Source: Sphingomonas flavalba
GTDB lineage: Bacteria > Pseudomonadota > Alphaproteobacteria > Sphingomonadales > Sphingomonadaceae
NCBI RefSeq assembly: GCF_004796535.1
Contig: NZ_SPHY01000003.1
Location: 277,022-341,021 of the forward strand
Direction: 5' to 3'
DNA length: 64,000 bases
The notes below the pieces were generated by a model that ran no database searches, was not told the DNA's origin, and saw only the letters and a program-made list of their open reading frames with translations. The position numbers were made by a program, and so were the translations under genes. Below, in pieces: positions 1 to 9,382 of the stretch (its first letter is position 1; each line of letters opens with the position of its first letter).

Positions 1-1
1 C

Positions 2-1102
<1,101 letters not shown>

Positions 1103-1105
1103 CGC

Positions 1106-1187
1106 GAACGGGCCGATGCACCGGCCGTTCCCGGAGCGGCCGGCGAATGCTACAGCGCCCATGCGGGAACCGGCGGCGCCGGTTCCC
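1106..1187 (+). terminator. Two hairpins after ilvC
   Basis: Two inverted repeats lie between ilvC and the YceI gene. One spans 1106-1130. The stronger one has perfect 10-base arms at 1165-1174 and 1178-1187 and is followed by GTTTCG. The T tract is weak, so termination is inferred from position and structure. Confidence 0.45.
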
Positions 1188-1224
1188 GTTTCGATTCCGC
1201 CCTGCCGCCGTGGAGTGACACCCG

Positions 1225-1836
1225 ATGCGCCTTGTTCCCTTCGCCCTGCCGCTGCTGCTCGCCACCGTCACCGCGACCGCGCAGGCGCCGATGCCGGTTT
1301 CCGGCACCGCCGACCCGAGCCGCGTCGCCGCCGGCACCTATCAGGCCGACAGCGCCCACACCCAGATCGCCTGGTCGGTCAACCATCTGGGCTTCAACGC
1401 CTTTCACGGCCTGATCGGCGGCGCGACCGGCACGCTGACCATCGATCCGGCGCGACTGGCCGACGCCACCGTGTCGATCACCATTCCGATCGCCGGCGTG
1501 GTGACGACCAGCGCCGCGCTCGACAAGCATCTGCTGTCGCCGGATTTTTTCGACGCCGCCAATTTCCCAACCGCGACATTCAAGTCGACGAGCGTGGCGG
1601 TGGACGGCACCCGCGCGACGATCACCGGCTCGCTGACCCTGCGCGGGGTGACCCGCCCGGTGACGCTCGACGCGCGCTTCGTCGGCGCCGGGCCGAACCC
1701 GATGTCGAAGGCGGCGACCGTCGGCTTCGAGGCGACGACGACGATCAGGCGCAGCGATTTCGGCATAAGTTTCGGTGTGCCGGCGGTGTCCGACGCCGTG
1801 CCGCTGGCGATCACCGTTGCGTTCGAGAAGGCGTAG
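1225..1836 (+). CDS. YceI-family periplasmic lipocalin-like protein
   Basis: A 203-residue protein with an N-terminal signal peptide of about 20 residues ending near AQA. A YceI beta-barrel domain follows from about residue 35: an opening motif resembling YQADSAHTQIAWSVNHLG, then the LSPDFFDAANFPTATFKS segment typical of the family. YceI proteins bind isoprenoid-like lipids in the periplasm, but their physiological role is often unclear. A GGAG ribosome site precedes the ATG. The gene lies alone between ilvC and the leuA leader. Family assignment is firm; ligand and role are unknown. Confidence 0.9.
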   Translation: MRLVPFALPLLLATVTATAQAPMPVSGTADPSRVAAGTYQADSAHTQIAWSVNHLGFNAFHGLIGGATGTLTIDPARLADATVSITIPIAGVVTTSAALDKHLLSPDFFDAANFPTATFKSTSVAVDGTRATITGSLTLRGVTRPVTLDARFVGAGPNPMSKAATVGFEATTTIRRSDFGISFGVPAVSDAVPLAITVAFEKA

Positions 1837-1899
1837 CGGCCAGCCCGGCCGCCAAGAAAGGGATGGACTTTGCGGCGGCAGCCGGGCTATCGCGCAGCC

Positions 1900-1947
1900 A
1901 TGCAGTCGCTCGGCGGCCTTTTCCTGCTTCGACTTACACGCCCTTAG
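1900..1947 (+). CDS. Putative leuA leader peptide
   Basis: A 15-codon reading frame 108 bases upstream of leuA encodes MQSLGGLFLLRLTRP and ends in TAG. Five of its 15 residues are leucine, including a Leu-Phe-Leu-Leu-Arg-Leu cluster. This is the expected composition for a leucine-sensing attenuation peptide. Its stop codon lies inside a hairpin that can refold into an alternative structure. No strong ribosome site is seen before the ATG, which is the main weakness. Attenuation by Leu-codon stalling is established for leu operons elsewhere; here it is inferred from sequence alone. Confidence 0.65.
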   Translation: MQSLGGLFLLRLTRP

Positions 1948-1997
1948 GCGTGTTCCCCGTCGCGCGCCCGGTCCGGGCTGCGCACCGCGCCTAAGGG
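1936..1997 (+). promoter_or_regulatory. leuA attenuator: mutually exclusive hairpins
   Basis: Hairpin A has 7-base perfect arms at 1936-1942 (ACACGCC) and 1947-1953 (GGCGTGT) around a CTTA loop, and spans the leader stop codon. Hairpin B has 10-base perfect arms at 1941-1950 (CCCTTAGGCG) and 1988-1997 (CGCCTAAGGG). The arms share 1941-1950, so only one can form. A GC-rich hairpin (1962-1983) sits inside the loop of B. No T tract follows either structure, so whether control acts on transcription (perhaps Rho) or on translation is not decided by the sequence. Confidence 0.6.
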
Positions 1998-2054
1998 TTC
2001 AGCATCTTCAAGCCAGACGGGCATAGCCCCGCCGCTGATTCCGAAAGCCGCATC

Positions 2055-3722
2055 ATGATTGCCGATCCTTCGACCAAATACCGAGCGTTCCCGCAGGTGC
2101 CGATCGCCGACCGCCAATGGCCGTCGCGCACCATCACCCGCGCGCCGCGCTGGCTGTCCACCGACATGCGCGACGGCAACCAGGCGCTGATCGACCCGAT
2201 GGACAGCGAGAAGAAGCAGCGCTTCTTCGACCTGCTCGTCCGCGTCGGCGTGAAGGAGATCGAGGTCGGCTTCCCGTCCGCCGGGGCGACCGAGTTCGAC
2301 TATATCAGCGGCCTCGTCCGGTCCGGCCGCATCCCCGACGACGTGACCGTCCAGGTGCTGACCCAGTCGCGCCGCGACCTGATCGAGAAAAGCTTCGAGA
2401 GCCTGGAGGGCGCGCGGCGCGCGATCGTCCACCTCTACAACGCGGTGTCGCCGGCGTGGCGGCGGATCGTGTTCCAGATGGACCGCGCCGAGGTACGCCA
2501 GATCGCGGTCGACGGCGCCAAGATTCTGCGCGACGAGGCGGCGAAGCGGCCGGACACCGACTGGCATTTCGAATATAGCCCGGAAACCTTCTCCACCGCC
2601 GAGCTGGATTTCTCGGTCGAGGTCTGCGCGGCGGTGATGGACGTGCTGCGCCCGACGCCGGACCACCCGCTGATCCTGAACCTGCCGGCCACCGTCGAGG
2701 CGGCAACGCCCAACATCTATGCCGACCAGATCGAATGGTTCGGCCGCAACATCCCCAACCGCGACAGCGTCGTCATCAGCCTGCACCCGCACAACGACCG
2801 CGGCACCGGCGTCGCCGCCGCCGAGCTGGGCCTGATGGCCGGCGCCGACCGGGTCGAGGGCTGCCTGTTCGGCAATGGCGAGCGCACCGGCAACGTCGAC
2901 CTGGTGACGCTGGGCCTGAACCTCTACACTCAGGGCGTCGACCCGAAGCTGGACTTTTCCGACATCGATTCGGTGATCCAGACGGTCGAATATTGCAACG
3001 CCCTGCCCGTCCACCCGCGCCACCCCTATGCCGGCGAACTGGTGTTCACCGCCTTTTCCGGCAGCCATCAGGACGCGATCAAGAAGGGCTTCGCCGCGCA
3101 GGAGCAGCGCAACGACGATTATTGGGAAGTGCCCTACCTGCCGATCGACCCGGCCGATCTCGGCCGCAGCTACGAGGCGGTGATCCGCGTCAATTCGCAA
3201 TCCGGCAAGGGCGGCGTCGCCTGGGTGCTGGAACAGGACAAGGGGTTGAAGCTGCCCAAGCGGCTGCAGGCCGATTTCAGCCGCCACGTCCAGCAACTGG
3301 CCGACGACAACGGCCGCGAGCTGGACGCCGGCGACATCTGGTCGCTGTTCGAGCAGACCTACCGCCTGTCCGGCGAGCAGCGTTTCACCCTCGACGCCTA
3401 TGACGAAAGCCGGGCGCCCAACGGCGACCGCATCTTCGCCGGGCATATCGGCGTCGACGGCGCGCTGCGCTCGGTCGGCGGACGCGGCAACGGCCTGATC
3501 TCCAGCGTGCTCGCCGCGCTGAACAGCGGCTGCGGTGTCGACCTCGACGTCGCCGACTATAGCGAGCACGCGATCGGCAAGGGCGCCGGGGTGCACGCCG
3601 CCGCCTATGTCGAATGCCGAACGCCCGACGGCCGCAGCGTCTGGGGCGTCGGCATCGACCTCGACGTCGCCACCGCCTCCGTCCGCGCCGTGCTGAGCGC
3701 GGTCAACCGGTTGAACAGCTGA
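2055..3722 (+). CDS. leuA: 2-isopropylmalate synthase
   Basis: Condenses acetyl-CoA with 2-oxoisovalerate, the first committed step of leucine synthesis. The 555-residue length fits the longer LeuA type, with a catalytic TIM barrel and a C-terminal regulatory LeuA dimer domain (roughly residues 430-550). The N-terminal motif [12 protein letters not shown] (residues 37-48) supplies the metal-binding Asp, and HPHNDRGTG near residue 244 carries the metal-binding histidines. The ATG at 2055 gives the usual family N terminus (KYRxFP...WPSRTI). A Leu-rich leader peptide and competing hairpins lie upstream, suggesting leucine feedback. The 3' end overlaps the opposing kinase gene by 20 bases. Confidence 0.97.
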   Translation: MIADPSTKYRAFPQVPIADRQWPSRTITRAPRWLSTDMRDGNQALIDPMDSEKKQRFFDLLVRVGVKEIEVGFPSAGATEFDYISGLVRSGRIPDDVTVQVLTQSRRDLIEKSFESLEGARRAIVHLYNAVSPAWRRIVFQMDRAEVRQIAVDGAKILRDEAAKRPDTDWHFEYSPETFSTAELDFSVEVCAAVMDVLRPTPDHPLILNLPATVEAATPNIYADQIEWFGRNIPNRDSVVISLHPHNDRGTGVAAAELGLMAGADRVEGCLFGNGERTGNVDLVTLGLNLYTQGVDPKLDFSDIDSVIQTVEYCNALPVHPRHPYAGELVFTAFSGSHQDAIKKGFAAQEQRNDDYWEVPYLPIDPADLGRSYEAVIRVNSQSGKGGVAWVLEQDKGLKLPKRLQADFSRHVQQLADDNGRELDAGDIWSLFEQTYRLSGEQRFTLDAYDESRAPNGDRIFAGHIGVDGALRSVGGRGNGLISSVLAALNSGCGVDLDVADYSEHAIGKGAGVHAAAYVECRTPDGRSVWGVGIDLDVATASVRAVLSAVNRLNS

Positions 3723-4518
3723 GCGACACTGCCTCGACCACCCGCCGGTTGGCGTCGAGGCGGATGAGGCAGTCGGCGCGGGCGGGCATTTCGGTCAGGA
3801 TGTGGCGGGTCAGTCGCTCGTAATGGGCGATGAAGCGGGTGAGGGCGGCGGTGTCCATCGCTGAGTGGGGGAGCGCCGCCTCCTGTTCCGCGCGCCAGCG
3901 GTGGACGACGGAGAAGGCGGGGGCGGCGAGCAGGATCTGCACCGCGATCCGGGCGAACAGCGGCTGGTAGAGGGTGGCGAGAAGCTGGTTGGCGCGGCGG
4001 CGCCAGCGACCGTCGGCGTCCTCGTCCCGCTCCAGCGCGTTGACCGGCGCCGCCAGCGCCACCGCATCCTGAGGCCGGGCGCCGACCAGCCAGCCTTCGA
4101 ACAGGATCAGGTCGACCGGCGCCGCGACTACCGGCCAGGCGGAGTCCGGCAGCCGGTCGTCCACCGCCTTGTCAAAGCGCGGCAGGCGGACCGGGCCGGT
4201 GCCGGCCAGCGCGTCGAACAGCCGGTGGCCGAGGGCGATGTCGTGGGTGCCGGGCGGGCCGCGGGTGATCCACAGCGGATGCTCGGCGGCGGCAAGCGCC
4301 AGGCGGTCGGCGCGCGGCAGATAGAGGTCGTCGATCGACAGACAGGCGACGCGCAATCCGCCGGCGCCGAACGTCTGCGCCAGCCGGGCGGCGAGGGTCG
4401 ATTTGCCGCTGCCCTGCGCGCCGGCGATGCCGACGATCAGCGGGCCGCCGCGATGCCGGGACAAGGCCCGGGCGATGGCGGCGTGGGCCGGGGTGTGCGC
4501 ATCGTGCAACGGGTCCAT
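3703..4518 (-). CDS. P-loop kinase, D-glycerate 3-kinase-like
   Basis: A 271-residue cytoplasmic kinase with a Walker A motif, GAQGSGKST, at about residues 33-41. A DDLYLPR segment follows, then the [11 protein letters not shown] motif seen in the glycerate-kinase/uridine-kinase-like group (plant GLYK, yeast Tda10). The predicted reaction is ATP-dependent phosphorylation of D-glycerate to 3-phosphoglycerate. Substrate is inferred from family only, and a pantothenate- or uridine-kinase-like role cannot be excluded. It is convergent with leuA (20-base overlap) and divergent from the Rrf2 gene. Confidence 0.75.
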   Translation of the reverse strand: MDPLHDAHTPAHAAIARALSRHRGGPLIVGIAGAQGSGKSTLAARLAQTFGAGGLRVACLSIDDLYLPRADRLALAAAEHPLWITRGPPGTHDIALGHRLFDALAGTGPVRLPRFDKAVDDRLPDSAWPVVAAPVDLILFEGWLVGARPQDAVALAAPVNALERDEDADGRWRRRANQLLATLYQPLFARIAVQILLAAPAFSVVHRWRAEQEAALPHSAMDTAALTRFIAHYERLTRHILTEMPARADCLIRLDANRRVVEAVSLSCSTG

Positions 4519-4582
4519 CCCGTTCAGCTATAGGCGCGGCGCAAAAGCTTGCAAAACCGGCTCGTCGCGGCCATGGGACGGC

Positions 4583-5008
4583 ATGCTTTCTCAACGGACA
4601 CGGTATGCAATTCGGGCGCTGCTCCATCTCGCCGACCGTTACGGCGAGGGGCCGATCCAGCTGACCGCGATCGCCGAGACGCAGAATATTCCCGCCAAGT
4701 TCCTGACCGTCATCCTGTCCGAGATGAGCCGGGCCGGGCTGGTCGATACCCAGCGCGGCAAGGACGGCGGCTATTGGCTGGCGCGGCCCCCGCACGAGAT
4801 CAGCTACGGCCATATCGTCCGGCTGACCCGCGGCTCGCTGGCGCTGGTGCCGTGCGCCAGCCGCCGTGCATACGCGCCATGCGAAAACTGCGTCAGCCAG
4901 GAGGAATGCCGGATCCATTTCGTCATGCTGCGCGTGCGTGACGAGGTGGCGAACGTGCTGGACGGCATCACCCTGTCCGACCCGATCAGCGAGCTGATCG
5001 CCGCCTGA
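4583..5008 (+). CDS. Rrf2-family transcriptional regulator, likely Fe-S sensing
   Basis: The 141-residue protein opens with the Rrf2 winged-helix signature (MLSQRTRYAIRALLHLA) and has the recognition region NIPAKFLTVILSEM near residues 35-48. Four cysteines at 91, 100, 103 and 109 lie where IscR, RirA and NsrR hold a cluster. The C103-x5-C109 spacing matches theirs, but the set is not identical to any of them. A 2Fe-2S or 4Fe-4S redox, iron or NO sensor is therefore likely; the signal is unknown. The ATG at 4583 gives the family N terminus. The downstream nitronate monooxygenase, 73 bases away, is a candidate target. Confidence 0.88.
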   Translation: MLSQRTRYAIRALLHLADRYGEGPIQLTAIAETQNIPAKFLTVILSEMSRAGLVDTQRGKDGGYWLARPPHEISYGHIVRLTRGSLALVPCASRRAYAPCENCVSQEECRIHFVMLRVRDEVANVLDGITLSDPISELIAA

Positions 5009-5081
5009 GCCGCTTTCGGGGCGGGGCCCCGGGGGTTTCCGCGCAACTGGACAGCGGCGTAGCGCGCGCTAGGAATGGGGC

Positions 5082-6065
5082 ATGAGCCTTCCCCCGCTGT
5101 TCGACCGGCTGCGCCTGCCGATCATCGCTTCCCCGATGTTCATCGTGTCCGGCCCGGAACTGGTCATCGCCCAGTGCAAGGCGGGGATCGTCGGGTCGTT
5201 CCCGGCGCTGAACGCCCGGCCGCAGACCCTGCTCGACGAATGGCTGCACCGGATCACCGAAGAGCTGGCGGCGTGGAACCGCGACCACCCGGACAGGCCA
5301 GCGGCGCCGTTCGCGGTCAACCAGATCGTCCACAAGTCGAACGACCGGCTGGAGGCGGACCTGGCGACCTGCGCCAAATGGCAGGTGCCGATCGTCATCA
5401 CCTCGCTCGGCGCGCGCGAGGACCTGAACCACGCGGTCCACGGCTGGGGCGGCATCACCCTGCACGACGTGATCAACGACCGCTTCGCCCGCAAGGCGAT
5501 CGAGAAGGGCGCCGACGGGCTGATCCCGGTCGCGGCCGGCGCCGGTGGCCATGCCGGCGTCATCTCCCCCTTCGCGCTGGTGTCGGAGATCCGGCGCTGG
5601 TTCGACGGGCCGGTCGTGCTGTCCGGCGCGATCGGCAACGGCCGGTCGGTGCTGGCGGCGCAGGCGACCGGCGCCGACCTCGCCTATATCGGATCCGCGT
5701 TCATCGCGACGACGGAGGCCAATGCGAGCGCCGGCTACAAGGACGGCATCGTCGCCGGCCACGCCGCCGACATCGTCTATTCCGACCTGTTCACCGGCGT
5801 GCACGGCAACTATCTGCGCGGGTCGATCGAGGCGGCCGGGCTGGATCCGGACAATCTGCCGAAGGGCGATTACAAGACGATGGACTTCGGCTCCGGCGGC
5901 AACAGCGCCAAGAAGGCGTGGCGCGACATCTGGGGCTCCGGCCAGGGCATCGGCTCCGTCGACCAGGTCGAAAGCGTCGCCGACCGGGTCGACCGGCTGG
6001 AGCGCGAATACCACGCCGCCCGCGCCGAGCTGATCGCCCGGTCCGATTACCGGCCGCGCGGTTAG
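5082..6065 (+). CDS. Nitronate monooxygenase / NAD(P)H-dependent flavin oxidoreductase
   Basis: A 327-residue FMN-dependent TIM-barrel enzyme. It starts with the family pattern (LRLPIIASPMFIVSGPELV), and the AGAGGHAG motif near residue 150 contributes to FMN phosphate binding and carries the usual active-site His. GAIGNGRSVLAAQATGADLAYIGSAF forms the second phosphate-binding region. Family members oxidise alkyl nitronates or act as enoyl reductases; the substrate here is not determinable. It follows an Rrf2 regulator on the same strand. A degenerate hairpin repeat begins within its stop codon. Confidence 0.85.
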   Translation: MSLPPLFDRLRLPIIASPMFIVSGPELVIAQCKAGIVGSFPALNARPQTLLDEWLHRITEELAAWNRDHPDRPAAPFAVNQIVHKSNDRLEADLATCAKWQVPIVITSLGAREDLNHAVHGWGGITLHDVINDRFARKAIEKGADGLIPVAAGAGGHAGVISPFALVSEIRRWFDGPVVLSGAIGNGRSVLAAQATGADLAYIGSAFIATTEANASAGYKDGIVAGHAADIVYSDLFTGVHGNYLRGSIEAAGLDPDNLPKGDYKTMDFGSGGNSAKKAWRDIWGSGQGIGSVDQVESVADRVDRLEREYHAARAELIARSDYRPRG

Positions 6066-6114
6066 GGTTCGTCCCGTTCAAGCGGCACCGGCCAGCCTAA
6101 AGCAGACAAACTCC
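6064..6114. repeat. Stop-codon-linked hairpin repeat, degenerate copy
   Basis: One of three related intergenic elements in the window (others at 24199 and 63915). The first two bases are the AG of the TAG stop of the nitronate monooxygenase. The arms 6064-6078 and 6100-6114 are imperfect complements around a loop containing AAGCGGCACCGGCCAGCC. It may act as a terminator or mRNA stabiliser; this is inference. Confidence 0.55.
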
Positions 6115-6120
6115 AGTACG

Positions 6121-6155
6121 GGATTGCCGCGCCGCTGCGCGGCTCGCAATGACGG
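6121..6155. repeat. REP-like palindrome (ATTGC...GCAAT type)
   Basis: A short intergenic palindrome opening GGATTGCCGCGCC and closing with GGCTCGCAATGAC around a CGCTGCGC core. A relative occurs at 12818-12848. It lies in the intergenic region between two converging genes. Such elements are typical dispersed extragenic repeats. Confidence 0.5.
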
Positions 6156-6168
6156 TTCGGCGCCGCAG

Positions 6169-6232
6169 TGCTCCTGCGCAGGCAGGAGCCCAGAGTCATA
6201 CACCCTAGGCTCCTGCTTTCGCAGGAGCACGA
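6169..6232. repeat. Pair of GCTCCTGC...GCAGGAGC palindromic units
   Basis: Two palindromic units, 6169-6194 and 6208-6232, each built on GCTCCTGC/GCAGGAGC arms, lie between convergent genes. The first is identical over 26 bases to the reverse complement of 12716-12741. They are likely dispersed extragenic palindromes and possible bidirectional terminators. Confidence 0.6.
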
Positions 6233-6245
6233 TCGGCCTTCCGGT

Positions 6246-7244
6246 TCAGCCCAGGCGGGCGGCGACGAGGGCTTTCAGGTCCGCTTCCGGCCGCGCGCCG
6301 TAATGGGAGATGATCTCCGCCGCCGCGACGGCGCCCATCGTCAGGCTGTCCGCCAGCGACAGGCCCCGCGCCTGCCCGGCGAGGAAGCCGGCGGCGAACA
6401 GGTCGCCGGCACCGGTGGTGTCGATAACCTCGGCGACCGGCTCGGCCGGGACGGCAACGCGCTCACCGCCGGCGACGGCAAGCGCGCCCTGCTCGCTGCG
6501 GGTGACGACGAGCAGCGGCACCTGCGCCGCCGTCGCGGCGACCGCCGCCTCGAAATCCTCGGTTTCGTTGAGGGCGGTGATCTCCGCCTCGTTGGCGAAC
6601 AGGATATCGATGTCGCCATTGGCGATCAGCGCGAGGAAGTCGGCGCGGTGGCGCGAGATGCAGAAAGTGTCGGACAGGGTGAACGCCACCTTGCGCCCGG
6701 CCTTGCGGGCGATGTCGATCGCCGCGCGCATCGCCTGGCGCGGTTCCTCCGGGTCCCACAGATAGCCTTCGAGGTAGAGGATCGCGGCATCGGCGATCAG
6801 CGTCGGGTCGAGCGCGGCGGCCGGCAGGAACTGCGACGCGCCGAGATAGGTATTCATCGTCCGGTGGCCGTCGGGCGTGACCAGGATCAGGCAGCGCGCC
6901 GTCGACGGATCGCCGCTGCGCATCGGCGTGTCGAAGGTAACGCCGAGGGTGCGGATGTCGTGCGCGAACACGCCGCCGAGCTGGTCGTCGGCGACCTGGC
7001 CGATGAAGCCGCAGCGGTGGCCGAGCGCGGCGAGGCCGGCGACGGTGTTGGCCGCCGAGCCGCCGCTCGCTTCGATCCCCGGCCCCATCTTCGCATAGAG
7101 CGCCTCGGCCGCCTCCATCGAGAACAGCAGCTGCATCGTGTTCTTCTTCAGATTCTCGGCGACGATGAACGCGTCATCCGCCTTGGCGATGACGTCGACG
7201 ATCGCGTTGCCGATGGCGACGACATCATATTGGGGTGCAGCCAC
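6246..7244 (-). CDS. PfkB-family carbohydrate/adenosine kinase
   Basis: A 332-residue ribokinase-fold kinase. Both PfkB signatures are visible: the glycine-rich GGSAANTVAGLAALG near residue 60, and the C-terminal DTTGAGDLFAAGFLAG near residue 275, which carries the catalytic Asp and anion hole. Members phosphorylate sugars or nucleosides. The opening (VVAIGNAIVDVIA) resembles the adenosine-kinase-like group common in alphaproteobacteria, but substrate is not proved. I chose the GTG at 7244 because AAGAAGGACAGGCA precedes it at good spacing. The gene is divergent from the EI24-like gene. Confidence 0.85.
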   Translation of the reverse strand: MAAPQYDVVAIGNAIVDVIAKADDAFIVAENLKKNTMQLLFSMEAAEALYAKMGPGIEASGGSAANTVAGLAALGHRCGFIGQVADDQLGGVFAHDIRTLGVTFDTPMRSGDPSTARCLILVTPDGHRTMNTYLGASQFLPAAALDPTLIADAAILYLEGYLWDPEEPRQAMRAAIDIARKAGRKVAFTLSDTFCISRHRADFLALIANGDIDILFANEAEITALNETEDFEAAVAATAAQVPLLVVTRSEQGALAVAGGERVAVPAEPVAEVIDTTGAGDLFAAGFLAGQARGLSLADSLTMGAVAAAEIISHYGARPEADLKALVAARLG

Positions 7245-7342
7245 TGCCTGTCCTTCTTGTTCTGCTGGATGAGCGCCGGAATAGCGGTCGCTTCGCATTC
7301 GTCAACTTGACCGCGCGCGGCGGCGGCGCGCAGGGTGCGGCG

Positions 7343-8026
7343 ATGGTCCGGGCGCTGATCCTGACGCTGCGCCAGCTCGGCGACCCGGCGATCGTCGGCG
7401 TCATCCTGCGCTCGCTGGCGCTGACCCTGCTGATCTTCGCCACGAGTGGCGTCGCGCTCGGTCTTGGCGGGCGGATGCTGCTGGCCCATGCCGGCATCGG
7501 CCATGCCGGGGCGATCGCCGCGACGGCGGCGACGCTGCTGACCATCCTGACCGGCTGGCTGCTGTTCCGCGCCGTGGCGGTGGCGGTGATCGGCCTGTTC
7601 GCCGACACGATCGTCGCCGCGGTCGAGCAGCGCCATTATCCGGCGGAGGCGGCGCGGGCGCGGCCGGTGCGGCTGCATCGCGCGCTGGCGATGGGCGGGC
7701 GGTCGGCGGCGCGGGCGATCCTCGCCAATCTGGTCGCGGCGCCCTTCTATCTGCTGCTGCTGGTCAGCGCGGTCGGCGCGCCGCTGGCGCCGCTGCTGTT
7801 CGCCGCGGTCAACGCGCCGCTGCTCGGCCGCGACCTGGGCGAGATGGTCGCGGCGCGCCATGTGCCGGCGGCGGCGATGAAGGGCTGGCTTGCGGCGACG
7901 CGAGGCCCGCGCGCGCTGATCGGGCTTGTCGCGACGCTGCTGTTCGTGATTCCTGTGGTCAACCTGCTGGCGCCGGCGATCGGCGCCGCGCTGGCCACGC
8001 ACCGCTTTCACGGGGGTAGGCAATGA
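7343..8026 (+). CDS. EI24-domain integral membrane protein
   Basis: About 227 residues with several hydrophobic helices: one near residues 25-48, another near 65-90, two in the middle (ILANLVAAPFYLLLLVSAVGAPLAPLLFAAV) and one at the C terminus. The pattern fits the EI24/CysZ-like superfamily, whose bacterial members include a sulfate permease. Transport of sulfate cannot be claimed here. The ATG at 7343 places the first residues directly before the first domain; in-frame sequence upstream is not membrane-like. The stop overlaps the next gene's start as ATGA, indicating translational coupling. Confidence 0.7.
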   Translation: MVRALILTLRQLGDPAIVGVILRSLALTLLIFATSGVALGLGGRMLLAHAGIGHAGAIAATAATLLTILTGWLLFRAVAVAVIGLFADTIVAAVEQRHYPAEAARARPVRLHRALAMGGRSAARAILANLVAAPFYLLLLVSAVGAPLAPLLFAAVNAPLLGRDLGEMVAARHVPAAAMKGWLAATRGPRALIGLVATLLFVIPVVNLLAPAIGAALATHRFHGGRQ

Positions 8027-8406
8027 CGAAGGGCTGGGTGAGCGGGGCGATCGCGGCGGCGCTGCTGACCGGCGGCTGTGCCACGGCGCCGCTGGTGCCG
8101 CGCCCACAAGCCGCGCCGGTGGTCCGGCCGCCTGCCTTCGGCCTGGTCGGGCTGGAGCGGGTGATGGGCAAGCCGGCATCCGCACTGGTCGCGCTGTTCG
8201 GCCAGCCGGACCTGGACGTGCGCGAGGCGAGCGCCCGCAAGCTGCAGTTCGCCAGCGCGATCTGCGTGCTCGACGCCTATCTCTATCCGCCCGCCGCGCA
8301 GGCCGAGCCGGTCGTCCGCTATATCGACGCGCGCCAGCCCGACGGGCAGGACATCGACCGCGCCAGCTGCGTCGCCGCGCTCGTCCGCCGGACCGGGGGC
8401 AAATGA
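8023..8406 (+). CDS. Small lipoprotein of unknown function
   Basis: A 127-residue protein with a lipoprotein signal: hydrophobic AAALLTGG followed by Cys19 (LTGGCA). The mature region holds a short conserved-looking stretch (GLERVMGKPASALVALFGQPDLDVREASARKLQF) resembling outer-membrane assembly-type small domains, then two further cysteines that could form a disulfide. It is translationally coupled (ATGA) to the EI24-like gene, so both probably work at the envelope. I do not recognise a named family. Confidence 0.65.
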   Translation: MTKGWVSGAIAAALLTGGCATAPLVPRPQAAPVVRPPAFGLVGLERVMGKPASALVALFGQPDLDVREASARKLQFASAICVLDAYLYPPAAQAEPVVRYIDARQPDGQDIDRASCVAALVRRTGGK

Positions 8407-8476
8407 CGGCGGGCAACGCGATGTTAAGCCGGGCCTGCCACGCTCCGCCGATGCCGGAGACGAAAGGCGCGCAGCG

Positions 8477-9382
8477 GTGAACGATGCTCTGGCGGTGTGC
8501 GCGACCGGGCTGGTCAAGCGCTTCGGCGGGCATGTGGCCGTCGACCATGTCGACCTGGCGATTCCCGCCGGCACGATCTACGGCGTGCTCGGCCCCAATG
8601 GCGCCGGCAAGACCACGGCGCTGCGCATGCTGATGGGGATCATCGACCCGGACGAAGGCCATTGCCGCGTGCTCGACCACGACCGGCCGCGCGCGGCAGG
8701 CGACCATATCGGCTATCTGCCGGAAGAGCGCGGCCTCTACCCCGGCATGAAGGCGCGCGAGGCGATCGCCTTCATGGGCGCGCTGCGCGGCCTCGACTGG
8801 AAGACCGGGCGGGGGCGGGCGGCCGAGCTGCTGGACGCGGCGGGGCTGGGCCATGCCGCCGACCAGAAGATCCGCAAGCTGTCGAAGGGCATGGCGCAGC
8901 TCGTCCAGCTTCTCGGTGCGCTGGTCCACCGGCCGGCGCTGCTGGTTCTGGACGAGCCGTTTTCCGGCCTAGACCCGGTCAACCAGGAACGGCTGGAGGC
9001 GCTGATCCGCGGCGAGCAGGCGCGCGGCGCGACGATTCTGCTGTGTACCCATGTGATGGCCCACGCCCAGCGGCTGTGTGACCGGATCGCGATCATCGCC
9101 GGCGGACAGCGCCGGTTCGAGGGCACGGTGGCGGAGGCGCGGGCGCTGTTGCCGCTGCGCGCGCATTTCGTGCCGAAAGCGGGCGACGACACGGTGCGGG
9201 CGCTGCTCCCCGCCGATGCCGAGCGCAGCGGCGACGGCTATGCCTTCACCGTGCCGGACGAAGGAATGGAGGCGCTGCTCGCCCGGCTGATCGAGAAGGG
9301 ACACGGCGTCGCCGGCCTGTCTATCGAACGGCCCGGGCTGCACGACGTGTTCGTCGCCATCGTCGGCGGGAACGGGCGATGA
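8477..9382 (+). CDS. ABC transporter ATP-binding protein (NatA-like, DUF4162)
   Basis: A 301-residue ATPase. Walker A is GPNGAGKTT near residues 38-46, the signature is LSKGMAQ near 138, and Walker B is LLVLDEPFSGLDP near 155. The C-terminal 80 residues form a DUF4162-type extension typical of NatA/ABC-2 exporters. It starts at GTG with a GAAAGG site upstream. The stop overlaps the permease start as ATGA, so the pair forms one exporter unit. The cargo is unknown; Na+ extrusion or small-molecule export are known roles for relatives. Confidence 0.9.
   Translation: MNDALAVCATGLVKRFGGHVAVDHVDLAIPAGTIYGVLGPNGAGKTTALRMLMGIIDPDEGHCRVLDHDRPRAAGDHIGYLPEERGLYPGMKAREAIAFMGALRGLDWKTGRGRAAELLDAAGLGHAADQKIRKLSKGMAQLVQLLGALVHRPALLVLDEPFSGLDPVNQERLEALIRGEQARGATILLCTHVMAHAQRLCDRIAIIAGGQRRFEGTVAEARALLPLRAHFVPKAGDDTVRALLPADAERSGDGYAFTVPDEGMEALLARLIEKGHGVAGLSIERPGLHDVFVAIVGGNGR

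Noticed and set aside
1944..3596. 550-codon frame antisense to leuA
   Set aside because: It is a GC-driven shadow; leuA on the plus strand has complete motifs.
5009..5081. GGGGCCCC palindrome between the Rrf2 and nitronate monooxygenase genes
   Set aside because: The stem is short and there is no T tract, so it cannot be separated from general GC richness.
7148..8929. 593-codon minus-strand frame across the EI24, lipoprotein and ABC genes
   Set aside because: It runs against three well-supported genes, is Arg/Gln-rich and repetitive in composition, and has no motifs.
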